From G965216695 sp965216695 (lineage in GTDB: Bacteria; Pseudomonadota; Gammaproteobacteria; Pseudomonadales; Azotimanducaceae): a DNA stretch of 64,000 bases. Under the pieces are notes generated by a model that saw only the letters and a program-made list of their open reading frames with translations, was not told the origin of the DNA and searched no databases. The DNA is taken from NCBI GenBank assembly GCA_965216695.1, contig OZ244212.1, positions 1,550,001 through 1,614,000 of the forward strand, written 5' to 3'. Shown piece after piece: positions 1-8,720 of the stretch (position 1 is the stretch's first letter; each line of letters begins with the position of its first letter). The position numbers and the translations under genes are program-made.

Positions 1-43
1 AATCACCACAATAGTGCGTTCGCATCGGCGCACCGTCACTCAT
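1..43 (-). CDS. aspS: Aspartyl-tRNA synthetase, N-terminal fragment (cut by window edge)
   Basis: Only the first 14 codons are in the window. They read MSDGAPMRTHYCGD. The MRT-YCG block is the usual opening of bacterial AspRS, so the enzyme that charges tRNA-Asp should continue off the left edge. The ATG at 43 follows a GAGG ribosome-binding site that overlaps the fmdB stop, and the ATG seven codons later is an alternative start. The fmdB-aspS order is common in gammaproteobacteria, which supports the call despite the short fragment. Confidence 0.75.
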   Translation of the reverse strand, partial: MSDGAPMRTHYCGD

Positions 44-52
44 CGTATTGCC

Positions 53-472
53 TCAATCACTGCCGCCTGCCTTGCCTTTGCCAGGCGACCCTTTGCCAGG
101 CGACGTTGACGCGCTGTTTCCGGAACTGGAGCTACCCTTCGAGCCGGAATCGCTTGACGACGAACCACTCGATTCGGCCGATTTGGCCGGCGTTGTGTCG
201 GTTTTTCCGCTCGAACCACCATCCTCACCCGCAGCGGAAGAGCCAGCGTCAGCCGGGCCCTTGGCATCTTCGGCAACGTTTTTCTTGCCCCCGGATTTGA
301 AATCCGTTTCGTACCAGCCGCCACCTTTCAACCGGAAACCGGCAGCCGATACCTTTTTTTTCAACGCGTCCTTACCGCAGTCCGGGCACGTCGAGAGCGG
401 TTCCTCGCTCACCTTCTGTATCGTTTCGAATTCGTGGCCGCAATCTGCACAACGATATTCGTAAATAGGCAT
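53..472 (-). CDS. FmdB family zinc-ribbon protein
   Basis: 139 residues. The N-terminus MPIYEYRCADCGHEFE and a second CPDC pair near residue 29 form the four-cysteine zinc ribbon of the FmdB (CxxC_CXXC_SSSS) family. Residues 75-139 are a low-complexity Ser/Gly/Lys tail, probably disordered. The molecular role of the family is not firmly known; it is called a putative regulatory protein. It ends 9 bp before the aspS start and is probably co-transcribed with it. It is divergent from the HU-like gene. Confidence 0.85.
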   Translation of the reverse strand: MPIYEYRCADCGHEFETIQKVSEEPLSTCPDCGKDALKKKVSAAGFRLKGGGWYETDFKSGGKKNVAEDAKGPADAGSSAAGEDGGSSGKTDTTPAKSAESSGSSSSDSGSKGSSSSGNSASTSPGKGSPGKGKAGGSD

Positions 473-569
473 CGCGCAACTACCTCAACAACCTTTTCTC
501 AACTGATTCACAACCCTTCCCGATGAACGCCGAGCGTACCGGCGGCGCATCATCTTAGAAAAACCAACA

Positions 570-584
570 AAAATACAGTATTTT
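570..584. promoter_or_regulatory. A/T-rich palindrome upstream of the HU promoter
   Basis: AAAATAC-A-GTATTTT is a perfect 7-bp inverted repeat around one base. It lies just upstream of the proposed -35 box, a position suited to an activator or a nucleoid protein. No known operator consensus is matched. Confidence 0.35.
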
Positions 585-596
585 CCGGCAATTTTG

Positions 597-625
597 TTGC
601 GGCGGAAAATCGAATCAGCTATAAA
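597..625 (+). promoter_or_regulatory. Candidate sigma70 promoter for the HU-like gene
   Basis: TTGCGG (597-602), 17-bp spacer, TATAAA (620-625). This predicts a start near 632 and a leader of about 160 nt before the gene. Confidence 0.5.
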
Positions 626-792
626 GCGCCCGTCATTGAGTAGGCGATACTCGATACAAAAACGGGATCAACCTTTCGAGACGCTCAAACGGACGTGGAC
701 ACGACCCGACCGCCCTCAGCGCACGGCCGTCACACGAGCTGTGCGCAAGAAGGAATCCCCAATTCCGTCCAATCAAATAAAGGATGTTTTGC

Positions 793-1200
793 ATGGCAAG
801 ATCCGCAAAGAAGGCCCCGAAGCGTAAGGCGGCGGCTAAGAAGTCCAAAGCCAAAGCTAAGGCGAAAACCACAACGCGTCGCGTGCCGGCGATTCGCCAG
901 AAGATGACCAAGTCGGCGATCATCGGTGAGCTCGCCGAGCGCACCGAACTGACACGCAAGCAGATCGATTCGGTTTTCGACGAACTCGAGGTCCTGATCG
1001 AGCGTCACATCAAGAAAGGCTCTGCGGGCGAGTTCACGTTGCCCGGCCTGCTGAAGATCCGCTCGGTCAAGCGTCCGGCAACCAAGAAGCGCATCGGCCG
1101 CAACCCGGCCACCGGCGAAGAGATCGTGATCGGTCCGAAGCCGGCCAGCATTCGCGTGCGCGTCACCGCGCTCAAGCGACTGAAGGAAATGGTTGGTTAA
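793..1200 (+). CDS. HU-family histone-like DNA-binding protein with Lys/Ala-rich N-terminal tail
   Basis: 135 residues. Residues 1-30 are a basic Ala/Lys tail (KRKAAAKKSK, KAKAKAK) like a eukaryotic H1 tail. Residues 38-135 are an HU/IHF fold: a helical dimerisation part, then the beta-arm region with GEFTLPGLLKI and the basic KRPATKKRIGRNPATGE arm. The start at 793 is chosen because AAAGGA at 779-784 lies 8 nt upstream; an in-frame ATG at 784 would overlap that site. Tailed HU proteins of this kind are known in gammaproteobacteria, where they compact DNA. A single gene with its own promoter. Confidence 0.9.
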   Translation: MARSAKKAPKRKAAAKKSKAKAKAKTTTRRVPAIRQKMTKSAIIGELAERTELTRKQIDSVFDELEVLIERHIKKGSAGEFTLPGLLKIRSVKRPATKKRIGRNPATGEEIVIGPKPASIRVRVTALKRLKEMVG

Positions 1201-1201
1201 A

Positions 1202-1221
1202 CCGACCTACCGCACGGTCGG
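1202..1221 (+). terminator. Weak hairpin after the HU-like gene
   Basis: CCGACC (1202-1207) pairs with GGTCGG (1216-1221) across an 8-nt loop, starting one base after the stop codon. No T-run follows, so intrinsic termination is doubtful. The remaining 200 bp before proS hold only a -10-like TATAAG at 1379-1384 without a clear -35. Confidence 0.3.
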
Positions 1222-1421
1222 CGCCGAGTCCGGCGTTCGACCGGCGCGGCGGTCATCCGCCGCACACCAACGGCAAAGCAGCCAAGACCGGACCGTAGCC
1301 CATCACACACCCGGCGCAGCCACCGGCCGCGCTCGTATCGGTTGCGATTTCGACCCTATCTTTTGCCGACACCACCCCTATAAGATGCGCACCACCCACG
1401 CGACCGACGCGGCGACGAGCA

Positions 1422-3119
1422 ATGCGACAGAGTCAGCTCCTGATTCCAACAACCAAAGAGAAACCGGCAGACGCGGACGTTGTCAGCCATCAGCTGATGC
1501 TGCGCGCGGGCCTGATTCGCCAGATTGCGGCCGGCCTCTACGCCTGGCTGCCGCTGGGACTTCGGGTAGTCCGGAGGATCGAACGCATCGTTCGGGAGGA
1601 ATTGGACCGCGCCGGTGCACAGGAAGTGTCCATGCCGGTCGTTCAGCCCGCAGAGCTGTGGGAAGAGAGCGGCCGCTGGACGAAAATGGGGCCGGAAATG
1701 CTGCGGATGACCGACAGACACGACCGCGACTACTGTCTGGGTCCGACGCACGAAGAGGTGATTACGGAGTTGTTCCGACGCGAGGTCCACTCGTACCGGC
1801 AGTTACCCTGTAACTTTTACCAGATCCAGACCAAGTTCCGGGATGAAATCCGGCCCCGCTTCGGTGTCATGCGCGCGCGTGAGTTCACGATGAAAGACGG
1901 GTACTCGTTTCACGCCGACCAGGATTCGTTCGACACAACCTACAAGGCCATGTACGACTGCTATGCTCGAATTCTTGCGCGGATGGATCTTGAGTTTCGA
2001 GCGGTGGAGGCCGACACCGGTAACATCGGCGGCGCCAATTCGCACGAATTCCACGTACTGGCCGAAGCGGGTGAAGATACGATCGTCTACGCCTCAGACG
2101 GCAGCTACGCGGCCAATCTCGAACGTGCGGAAGCCGCCCCGCCCGATTCCCGGCCAGAGCCGTCACAGACCATTACCAAAGTGCCGACGCCCGGTCAGAA
2201 GACGATTCGAGACATCGCCCGCTTCTTAGATGTTGCGCCTGAGCAATGCGTGAAAACCCTGCTGGTGGCCGGCGATTCAGGGCCGGTCGCGATCGTGCTG
2301 CGTGGCGACCACGACCTCAACGCCGTCAAAGCCGAAAAGTTGCCCGGTGTCTGCGCGCCATTGGCGTTCGTCGACGACGACGCAGTCCGACGCGCTACCG
2401 GCGCGGACGTTGGTTCCATCGGGCCTGTGAATCTCGACGTACCGCTGTTGATCGATCGCGAGGCCTACGCGATCGCGAATTTCGTGTGCGGCGCAAACGA
2501 GACGGATCAGCATTTCACCGGGGTCAACTGGCACCGGGACGTCGCGGTCGAACACACCCAGATCGTGGATTGCCGTAACGTCGTACCGGGCGATCCGGCA
2601 CCACATGGCCAGGGCGAACTGCGGTTCCTGAAAGGCATTGAGGTCGGCCACATCTTTCAGCTCGGCGACGTGTACAGCAAACCCATGGGTGCTACCGTTC
2701 TGGACGCGGACGGCAAGACGATTACGCCGATCATGGGTTGTTACGGCATGGGCATCACGCGCCTGGTCGCCGCGATCATTGAGCAAAACCATGACGAAGT
2801 CGGCATTATTTGGCCCCGGCCCGTTGCACCCTTCCACGTGCATATCGTGGCCCTCAACTACTCGAAGTCCGAGAAAGTACGCGACGCCGCCGATACGCTG
2901 CATCAGTCTCTGAATCAAAAGGGAATCGACGTGTTGCTGGACGATCGCGCAGAACGCCCAGGGGTGAAATTCGCCGACGCGGATCTGCTCGGCATGCCCC
3001 ACCGCATCACGATTGGCGAACGGACGCTGAAACAGGGCTGCGTCGAGTACCGACCGCGCGGCGCCGACGAAGATCAGACCATACCGATCGCCGAGATAGG
3101 TTCCCTAGTAGGCGAATGA
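1422..3119 (+). CDS. proS: Prolyl-tRNA synthetase, bacterial type with editing insertion
   Basis: 565 residues, normal for the bacterial enzyme. It charges tRNA-Pro and removes mischarged alanine. Class II motif 1 lies near 65-85, motif 2 begins FRDEIRPRFG (139 onward) with REFTMKD, and motif 3 GMGITR is near 442. Between motifs 2 and 3 the insertion (about 225-395) is the trans-editing INS domain, with the LRGDHDLN-K region visible. The C-terminal 100 residues are the anticodon-binding domain. The start MRQSQLLIPTTKE matches the family N-terminus. The stop overlaps the next gene's start by 4 nt (ATGA), so the two are translationally coupled. Confidence 0.97.
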   Translation: MRQSQLLIPTTKEKPADADVVSHQLMLRAGLIRQIAAGLYAWLPLGLRVVRRIERIVREELDRAGAQEVSMPVVQPAELWEESGRWTKMGPEMLRMTDRHDRDYCLGPTHEEVITELFRREVHSYRQLPCNFYQIQTKFRDEIRPRFGVMRAREFTMKDGYSFHADQDSFDTTYKAMYDCYARILARMDLEFRAVEADTGNIGGANSHEFHVLAEAGEDTIVYASDGSYAANLERAEAAPPDSRPEPSQTITKVPTPGQKTIRDIARFLDVAPEQCVKTLLVAGDSGPVAIVLRGDHDLNAVKAEKLPGVCAPLAFVDDDAVRRATGADVGSIGPVNLDVPLLIDREAYAIANFVCGANETDQHFTGVNWHRDVAVEHTQIVDCRNVVPGDPAPHGQGELRFLKGIEVGHIFQLGDVYSKPMGATVLDADGKTITPIMGCYGMGITRLVAAIIEQNHDEVGIIWPRPVAPFHVHIVALNYSKSEKVRDAADTLHQSLNQKGIDVLLDDRAERPGVKFADADLLGMPHRITIGERTLKQGCVEYRPRGADEDQTIPIAEIGSLVGE

Positions 3120-3766
3120 CCGTGCGCCCCCGCGCGTTCACATCCTGGCTATGGGTGCTGCTGGCATGTCTGCCAGCGCCAGCGCACACCGCGCCAAGAG
3201 ACATCGACCCCGCACTGCTGGACGCCCTCGTCGAGCGTATGTCCGAACCGTACGATTCACTGGACCGGTTCGACGCGGAAGTGTGGTTTCGCGCATCCGA
3301 CCAACGGCTCTCCCGTTTCGTCAAGTCACCCGACGCACGACTCGCGCTATTGCAGACGGTATACCGTGAAGCGAATCACCACGGCTTAGACCCGGACCTG
3401 GTACTGGCGGTGATACAAATTGAAAGCGCGTTCGATCCCTACGCAATTTCCCGAGTCGGGGCTCAGGGTCTGATGCAGGTCATGCCGTTCTGGCGGGTGG
3501 AGATCGGGCGCCAACGCGACAACCTGATACGACTGGAAACCAACGTCCGTTACGGCACGGCGATCCTAGCGCACTATCTGGAAGTGGCCGGCGGCGATCT
3601 GGTCGACGCACTCGGGCGATACAACGGTAGCCGCGGGCGCCTGCATTATCCGGAGAAGGTCATCGGTGCGTGGCGTCGTGTGTGGCGCAACAAAACATTC
3701 GAAGAACTGCCCGACTACCAGGCATCCTGCGCGTCCTACGCACTCAAGGCGTGCCGTTACCAGTAA
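3116..3766 (+). CDS. Lytic murein transglycosylase (SLT domain), exported
   Basis: 216 residues. Residues 1-25 are a signal peptide (basic start, WLWVLLACLPAPAHTA), so the protein acts on peptidoglycan in the periplasm. The SLT fold covers about 78-190: catalytic Glu103 in QIESAF, then SRVGAQGLMQVMP, NVRYGTAIL and ALGRYNG. It cleaves the MurNAc-GlcNAc bond. The start at 3116 (ATG overlapping the proS stop) is preferred over upstream in-frame starts because it gives the signal peptide directly. Four cysteines, two of them in the short C-terminal tail after the SLT domain. It is convergent with the tlpA-like gene. Confidence 0.92.
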   Translation: MTVRPRAFTSWLWVLLACLPAPAHTAPRDIDPALLDALVERMSEPYDSLDRFDAEVWFRASDQRLSRFVKSPDARLALLQTVYREANHHGLDPDLVLAVIQIESAFDPYAISRVGAQGLMQVMPFWRVEIGRQRDNLIRLETNVRYGTAILAHYLEVAGGDLVDALGRYNGSRGRLHYPEKVIGAWRRVWRNKTFEELPDYQASCASYALKACRYQ

Positions 3767-3793
3767 CGCACGCACGTGAAACACACGTAAACC

Positions 3794-4294
3794 TTACCTG
3801 GGCTCGGAAATGGCCTCGAGCAGCGTGTCGCGGGTCTGCGGACCAATCAGCGTTTGCGCCAACGTTCCGTCCGGCGCTACCACCAGCGTCGTCGGCAACA
3901 CCTGCGGCCACGGCGCATCCCACAGCGCTCTTGGATCCCGAACCGCGACAGGAAATCGGATGCCCATGTTCGCCACGGCAGCTTCGAGTTCAGGCCCGGA
4001 CAACTCATCGAAGTTCACACCAACCACCGCGACGTCGTCGCGCTCCGAGAGTTCGTTGAACTCGGGTATCTCCACCCTGCACGGCGCACACCACTCGGCC
4101 CAGTAATTGACGAACAGCCACCCACCCCGCCATTGATCCTCCGGCAACGTGGCCCCTCCGAGCAGGTCGATGCGCCGCTCGGCCTGGGTCGGCCGGTCGC
4201 AACCTACGGCGGCCAACGCCACGCACAGGCTGATCAGCCACAGCACGAGCGCCCGCCCGGGAACGGGAATACATTTCGAGAACAGGCGGGACAT
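3794..4294 (-). CDS. TlpA/ResA-type thioredoxin-fold lipoprotein
   Basis: 166 residues from the ATG at 4294, which has AAGG 7 nt upstream; a TTG six codons earlier is less likely. A lipobox ending at Cys32 (LAAVGC) predicts a membrane-anchored periplasmic protein. The active site is WCAPC, Cys69 and Cys72, followed by a thioredoxin fold with the cis-proline stretch VLPTTLVV. Its role is probably disulfide reduction or exchange in the periplasm. It starts 4 nt after the stop of the BrkB-like gene, so it is the second gene of a two-gene operon. Confidence 0.88.
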   Translation of the reverse strand: MSRLFSKCIPVPGRALVLWLISLCVALAAVGCDRPTQAERRIDLLGGATLPEDQWRGGWLFVNYWAEWCAPCRVEIPEFNELSERDDVAVVGVNFDELSGPELEAAVANMGIRFPVAVRDPRALWDAPWPQVLPTTLVVAPDGTLAQTLIGPQTRDTLLEAISEPR

Positions 4295-4298
4295 CACA

Positions 4299-5519
4299 TT
4301 ACCTTGCTGCAAATACCGAATCCAAACTCATAGACATTCTATTGGATCCGAAGTCCACGAGCGTCAACAGCGGCTCGGTAATGTGTTCGAGGTCGACGAC
4401 GTCCGAAAGACGCCTGCGGTCGATATCGTCCGGCAGTCGCTGATACAGGTCCCACAGCGTTACCGACTTCAGACTGCGACCTAGAATCCAGGCTTCATCT
4501 TCGGTCTGATTCAACAGCTTCAGCGTATGCAGCGTTTTGAACACCTGCTCACGATCCTGGGACGACAATCGCGCCCGCGCCTGCAGATCCTGATCACTGA
4601 CGCTCTCGCCTTCCTGATGTGCGTCGTAGAGAACCTGAAGCACGCGCGCGCACTGAATCAACGGCGGTTCTTTGTCTCCGCGTACGCGCTCCTTGGCCAG
4701 CGACATCGACCGCACGAGAATGGCCCCGCTGAGGACGATCACCCACACGAGATACACCGACGCCAGAAACAACGGCACCGCGGCGAACGTGCCGTAGACC
4801 GGCTCGACGTTCGAATTGCGAATGCCATACGCAAACAGCCGCTGTCCGAGTTCGAGCGCGCCGGCGGCAATCAGGCCGCCCAGTAACGCGTGCCGGAAGA
4901 GCACCCGACAGTTGGGTACCGCGAAGTAAATCACCGCGAACCCCACCACGCGCGCTGCAAACGGAATGGCCAGCCACAGCGGTTGGGCGGCGCTCAACGC
5001 GCCTAAGCCCGATACGAGCGGCAGCGAAAACAGATACACGCTCATCATCAGCCCGCCCACCAGCAGCGTCGGCGCCAGCGTCAGCACGGCCCAGTACAGC
5101 AGAAACCGGTGCAGTCCCGCCCGCGACTCCGTAACGCCCCAGATGTTGTTCAACGTTTTTTCGATCGTCATCAGCATCATGAAAGCGGTCACCACCACAA
5201 ACGCGAATCCAATGCCGGAAAGATTGCGCGCACGATCGGAGAATTCGTGCAGCTTGGAGCGCACGACCTCTGCGTTCATCGGCAGCAGATTGTCGAACAG
5301 AAAGTCTTCGATTCGCGCGCCCGTGCCGTCGAACTCCGGGAGCCAGGAAAGCACCGTGTACGTCACCGTCATAACGGGTACAACCGCAAAAAGCGTCGTG
5401 TAGGTCAACGCTGCCGCACTGGAGAGGCAGTTGTTCTGCGTAAACTGGTCCACGAGGTGCACCCAGTACCATCGCAGATAGGCCGTAACCCGGCGCCACG
5501 CCGGGAGCTTAGTGCTCAA
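4299..5519 (-). CDS. YihY/BrkB (virulence factor BrkB) family inner-membrane protein
   Basis: 406 residues with about six membrane segments over residues 35-270, starting with the family signature NNCLSSAAALTYTTLFAVVPV. After residue 290 a soluble C-terminal part carries a winged-helix-like stretch (ARARLSSQDREQVFKTLHTLKLLNQ), as in YihY proteins with a C-terminal extension. The function of the family is unsettled; older links to ribonuclease BN were withdrawn. The start is a TTG at 5519 and no better in-frame start is close. It is upstream of and close-coupled to the TlpA-like gene, and divergent from arsC. Confidence 0.88.
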   Translation of the reverse strand: MSTKLPAWRRVTAYLRWYWVHLVDQFTQNNCLSSAAALTYTTLFAVVPVMTVTYTVLSWLPEFDGTGARIEDFLFDNLLPMNAEVVRSKLHEFSDRARNLSGIGFAFVVVTAFMMLMTIEKTLNNIWGVTESRAGLHRFLLYWAVLTLAPTLLVGGLMMSVYLFSLPLVSGLGALSAAQPLWLAIPFAARVVGFAVIYFAVPNCRVLFRHALLGGLIAAGALELGQRLFAYGIRNSNVEPVYGTFAAVPLFLASVYLVWVIVLSGAILVRSMSLAKERVRGDKEPPLIQCARVLQVLYDAHQEGESVSDQDLQARARLSSQDREQVFKTLHTLKLLNQTEDEAWILGRSLKSVTLWDLYQRLPDDIDRRRLSDVVDLEHITEPLLTLVDFGSNRMSMSLDSVFAAR

Positions 5520-5553
5520 ACGGAAATCCCGGAAACGGATCGCTCGAAATCAT

Positions 5554-5582
5554 CTCACAAACCCCTGGCGACCACGTACAAT
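5554..5582 (+). promoter_or_regulatory. Candidate promoter for arsC
   Basis: CTCACA (5554-5559), 17-bp spacer, TACAAT (5577-5582). It is followed by a strong AAGGGAAGGA ribosome-binding site 3 nt before the ATG at 5609. Confidence 0.45.
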
Positions 5583-5608
5583 CGCCGGAAAAACTAAGGG
5601 AAGGACCG

Positions 5609-5962
5609 ATGGGCAAGATTACGATCTACCACAACCCGCGTTGCTCGAAATCCCGCGCCACCCTGTCGCTTCTGGAAGAACGGGGCTTCCAACCGCGCGT
5701 CGTACATTATCTGGAGGACCCGCCGAGTGCCGGTGTTCTGCGACACCTGTTAAAAGCATTGTCCATGTCACCTCGCGAGCTCATGCGGAAAAAGGAAGAA
5801 CCGTACCGGGATCTCAATCTGGATAACGACTCTCTGAGCGACACCGATCTGATCAACGCGATGATCGCCCATCCGGTCCTGATCGAGCGACCGATCGTTC
5901 AGGTAGACGGACAGGCCGCGATCGGCCGGCCACCGGAGAACGTACTGGAGATTCTGCCGTGA
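5609..5962 (+). CDS. arsC: Arsenate reductase (glutaredoxin type)
   Basis: 117 residues, the full ArsC/Spx-fold length. The catalytic cysteine is Cys12 in YHNPRCSKSR. The arginines that bind arsenate in this family are present in the ERPIV and IGRPPENV stretches near the C-terminus. The enzyme reduces arsenate to arsenite with glutaredoxin. No arsB, arsR or acr3 gene is near, so this is likely the chromosomal housekeeping copy that often precedes a DUF2069 gene. It has a clear promoter and ribosome-binding site. Confidence 0.92.
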   Translation: MGKITIYHNPRCSKSRATLSLLEERGFQPRVVHYLEDPPSAGVLRHLLKALSMSPRELMRKKEEPYRDLNLDNDSLSDTDLINAMIAHPVLIERPIVQVDGQAAIGRPPENVLEILP

Positions 5963-5987
5963 TCCACGCCTGCGGCCTCCAACGCGG

Positions 5988-6392
5988 GTGACTGAAACTC
6001 GGATGCCGCCCGCCGACGTTCGGGTCTGGGCCCGTCCATTTATGGTTGCAACGGTCGCGCTCATCGCGGCGCTGATTGCGCTAACGGCTTACCACCAGTT
6101 GAGCGTGGCACCGCTCGCGTCGGCCGCATCCAACGCCATCTGGCTGACCCTGCAGATTCTACCGCTCATCCTTGTGCTCCCAGGGCTCGTCCGCCTCGGC
6201 ACACGGAGTTACTTTTTCGCGATCATCGCGGCAATGCTTTACTTCGTTCACGGCGTTCTGCTCGCGGTTGAACCGAGGCTGGAACTGTTGGGCCTGATCG
6301 AAACGGGGTTATCCGTGCTGTTGATCGCCACCGCAAGCTTCGCCGTGCGAGCATTGCGTCACGCCGAGGCAGCCAGAAGTTTCAGTGAATGA
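5988..6392 (+). CDS. DUF2069 inner-membrane protein
   Basis: 134 residues with four predicted membrane helices (about 18-38, 46-65, 73-93, 97-117). The arrangement and the position directly after arsC match DUF2069 proteins of gammaproteobacteria, whose function is unknown. The start is GTG at 5988, 25 nt after arsC, so an operon is likely. The last 11 bp overlap the convergent monooxygenase gene. Confidence 0.8.
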   Translation: MTETRMPPADVRVWARPFMVATVALIAALIALTAYHQLSVAPLASAASNAIWLTLQILPLILVLPGLVRLGTRSYFFAIIAAMLYFVHGVLLAVEPRLELLGLIETGLSVLLIATASFAVRALRHAEAARSFSE

Positions 6393-6765
6393 TCGGCGGG
6401 TCCTCGGCAGTATCGCCCAAGCCGTCGTCGAACGAGGGTTCGTCGCCCCCTGCCCCCCCATCATCGACCTGGGCGTCAGCAACCTGCACCGCATAACGAC
6501 GTGTGGTGATTTCACCAGACAGCATTTCCGGCAGTTCGCGCAGGAATGCTTCCATGTGTGGCGTCTGAAAGTGATCCATCAACGACTCCATGTCTTCCCA
6601 CTCTTGGAACAGCATGAGGGTATTGGGGTCTGAGAGACCGACATAGAAATCGTAGGAAATACACCCGATCTCCTCACGCGTCGCGTCCCCCATAGAGCGC
6701 GCCAACCCGAGCGCCCGTTCCCGATGTTCGGGCTTAATGGGGATGGTTCCGTGCACTATGATCAC
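6382..6765 (-). CDS. Antibiotic-biosynthesis-monooxygenase (ABM) fold protein, putative quinol monooxygenase
   Basis: 127 residues. Residues 1-92 form one ABM ferredoxin-like domain (start MIIVHGTIPIKPEHRE, then GCISYDFYVGLSDPN, FQEWEDMESLMDHFQTPHM). The family includes YgiN-type quinol monooxygenases, but the substrate cannot be told from sequence. The last 30 residues are an acidic Asp/Gly tail, probably disordered. The start is GTG with GAGG 8 nt upstream. It lies 12 nt after the acyl-CoA ligase and is probably co-transcribed with it. Confidence 0.82.
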   Translation of the reverse strand: MIIVHGTIPIKPEHRERALGLARSMGDATREEIGCISYDFYVGLSDPNTLMLFQEWEDMESLMDHFQTPHMEAFLRELPEMLSGEITTRRYAVQVADAQVDDGGAGGDEPSFDDGLGDTAEDPPIIH

Positions 6766-6777
6766 TCGCGTACCTCT

Positions 6778-8682
6778 TTAGTCACCGCGTTTACTCACCG
6801 CAGTGTCGAGCACCTCACCGATCTCGTCGATGATGATCGGATCATCGATCGTCGGTGGCACCTGCACCGATTCGCTATCCACCATCTTACGCAGTAACGC
6901 TCGCAGAATCTTTCCGGAACGGGTTTTGGGCAGCCGTTTCACGATCATCGCCCGGCGAAAATTTGCAAATGCCCCCACATCCCTGCGAACCATCTGCACC
7001 AATTCGCGCTGAAGCGCATCGGACTGAGCGTTGACGCCGTCCTTGACGACCACGAAACCGACCGGCACGTGTCCCTTGTCTGAATCCGCTGCCGCTACCA
7101 CGGTGCACTCGGCGACGCTCGGGTGAGCGGCCACAACTTCCTCCAGCTCACCCGTCGAAAGCCGATGGCCCGCCACGTTGATCACGTCGTCGATGCGACC
7201 CATGATGAATACATAGCCGTCCTCGTCACGATAACCGCCGTCGCCGGTAAGATAAAAACCAGGATACCGGGACCAGTACGCATCCAGATACCGTTGGTGA
7301 TCACCCCATACCGTGGGTAACGCACCCGGCGGCAGTGGCGCCTTGATAACCACTGCACCCTCGACACCAGGCCCGACTTCTGCGCCGTCTTCGTCCAGAA
7401 CACGCAGATCGTAGCCCGGTACAGGCAGCGAAGGGGACCCGGGTTTACGTTCCAGCAGTTCCAAACCCGCCATGTTGGCAACGATCGGCCAGCCCGTTTC
7501 CGTCTGCCACCAATGGTCGATGACCGGAACCCCGAGATGGCGCACCAGCCATTCATAGGTCGGTGGGTCCAGTCGCTCCCCGGCCACGAACTGGTATTGC
7601 AAAGACGAGATGTCGTACTGCGCGAGCAGTCGGCAGTCGGGGTCTTCTTTTTTGATCGCCCGAAACGCCGTCGGCGCCACGAAGAACGCCCGCACGCTGT
7701 GGTCCTGAATCACGCGCCAATAAACACCCGCATCCGGTGTGCGCACCGGCTTGCCTTCGAACAATACCGTCGCACAGCCATAGATGAGCGGCGCATACAC
7801 AATGTACGAATGGCCAACCACCCATCCCACGTCCGACGCGGCCCAAAACACGTCGCCCGGCGCCACGCCGTACACAGCATGCATGCTGTAATTGAGCGCA
7901 ACCGCATGACCGCCGTTGTCGCGGAGCACGCCTTTGGGTTTTCCGGTAGTACCCGACGTGTAAAGAATGTACAGCGGATCAGTTGCATCGACCCACACGA
8001 TGGAATCGGCGGCCGCGGGTGTGTCGCGGTCAACCCAGTCGCGCCAATCGAGATCGCGGCCTTCGATCAGTTCCGCATGAACCTGGGGGCGCTGCAGCAC
8101 AACAACCGATTCGACCCGGTGATTGGCGAGCTTCAGCGCCTCGTCCACCAGTGGTTTGTACGCAATGGGCTGATCGAATTCGATACCGCAGGACGCAGTG
8201 AGCAGCACGTCCGGTGTCGCATCATCGATGCGCGTTGCAAGCTCACGCGGCGCAAATCCGCCGAACACGACGGAGTGCACGGCGCCAATCCGGGCACACG
8301 CGAGCATCGCAAACGCGGTCTCGGGAACCATGGGCATGTAGATAACCACACGGTCGCCCCGCGACACGCCAAGGTGCACCAGTCCCGCCGCGATTCGGGC
8401 TACGCGCTCCTGTACGTTGGCGAAGGTGAAACGTTCGATCGTATTGGTAACCGGCGAGTCGTAGATGAGCGCGACGTCGTTACCGCGGCCCTCGTCCACG
8501 TGCCGGTCGACCGCCAGCCAACAGGTGTTGGTAACGCCACCGCGAAACCAGCGATGTCCGCCGTGTTCATCCTCTTCAACGATACTGTCCGGAAAGCGCT
8601 TCCACGGCAGGCGCTCAGCCTGCGCACGCCAGAATCCTTCCGGGTCGGACAACGCGTAATGATATTGTTCCGCGTAACTCAC
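6778..8682 (-). CDS. prpE: Propionate--CoA ligase / acetyl-CoA synthetase-like enzyme
   Basis: 634 residues, the usual length for PrpE. It makes an acyl-AMP and then an acyl-CoA from a short-chain acid. The N-terminal ACAS domain has LSDPEGFWRAQAE, the AMP-binding motif is YTSGTTGKPKG, then WWQTETGWP, YLTGDGGYRDEDGY, and the catalytic C-terminal lysine is in KTRSGKILR. The start is GTG at 8682 with AAGGAG 7 nt upstream. The prpE name rests on overall resemblance; acetate or another short acid is possible. Confidence 0.88.
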   Translation of the reverse strand: MSYAEQYHYALSDPEGFWRAQAERLPWKRFPDSIVEEDEHGGHRWFRGGVTNTCWLAVDRHVDEGRGNDVALIYDSPVTNTIERFTFANVQERVARIAAGLVHLGVSRGDRVVIYMPMVPETAFAMLACARIGAVHSVVFGGFAPRELATRIDDATPDVLLTASCGIEFDQPIAYKPLVDEALKLANHRVESVVVLQRPQVHAELIEGRDLDWRDWVDRDTPAAADSIVWVDATDPLYILYTSGTTGKPKGVLRDNGGHAVALNYSMHAVYGVAPGDVFWAASDVGWVVGHSYIVYAPLIYGCATVLFEGKPVRTPDAGVYWRVIQDHSVRAFFVAPTAFRAIKKEDPDCRLLAQYDISSLQYQFVAGERLDPPTYEWLVRHLGVPVIDHWWQTETGWPIVANMAGLELLERKPGSPSLPVPGYDLRVLDEDGAEVGPGVEGAVVIKAPLPPGALPTVWGDHQRYLDAYWSRYPGFYLTGDGGYRDEDGYVFIMGRIDDVINVAGHRLSTGELEEVVAAHPSVAECTVVAAADSDKGHVPVGFVVVKDGVNAQSDALQRELVQMVRRDVGAFANFRRAMIVKRLPKTRSGKILRALLRKMVDSESVQVPPTIDDPIIIDEIGEVLDTAVSKRGD

Positions 8683-8720
8683 GCGGCCGCTCCTTGCTCT
8701 GTGCCGGCCGCGCTCTCAGG

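Larger units (their letters stand above)
473..792. other. Intergenic region between divergent fmdB and HU-like gene
   Basis: A 320-bp stretch with no credible gene; short frames here lack ribosome-binding sites and coding character. It holds an A/T-rich palindrome (570-584), a sigma70-like promoter reading towards the HU gene (597-625), and a roughly 160-nt leader containing a 6-bp GCGCAC/GTGCGC stem (719-724 with 741-746). It must also carry the fmdB-aspS promoter, which I could not place. Confidence 0.6.

Noticed and set aside
594..827. Open frame in the HU upstream region
   Set aside because: Runs into the HU gene in another frame, lacks a ribosome-binding site and overlaps the likely promoter.
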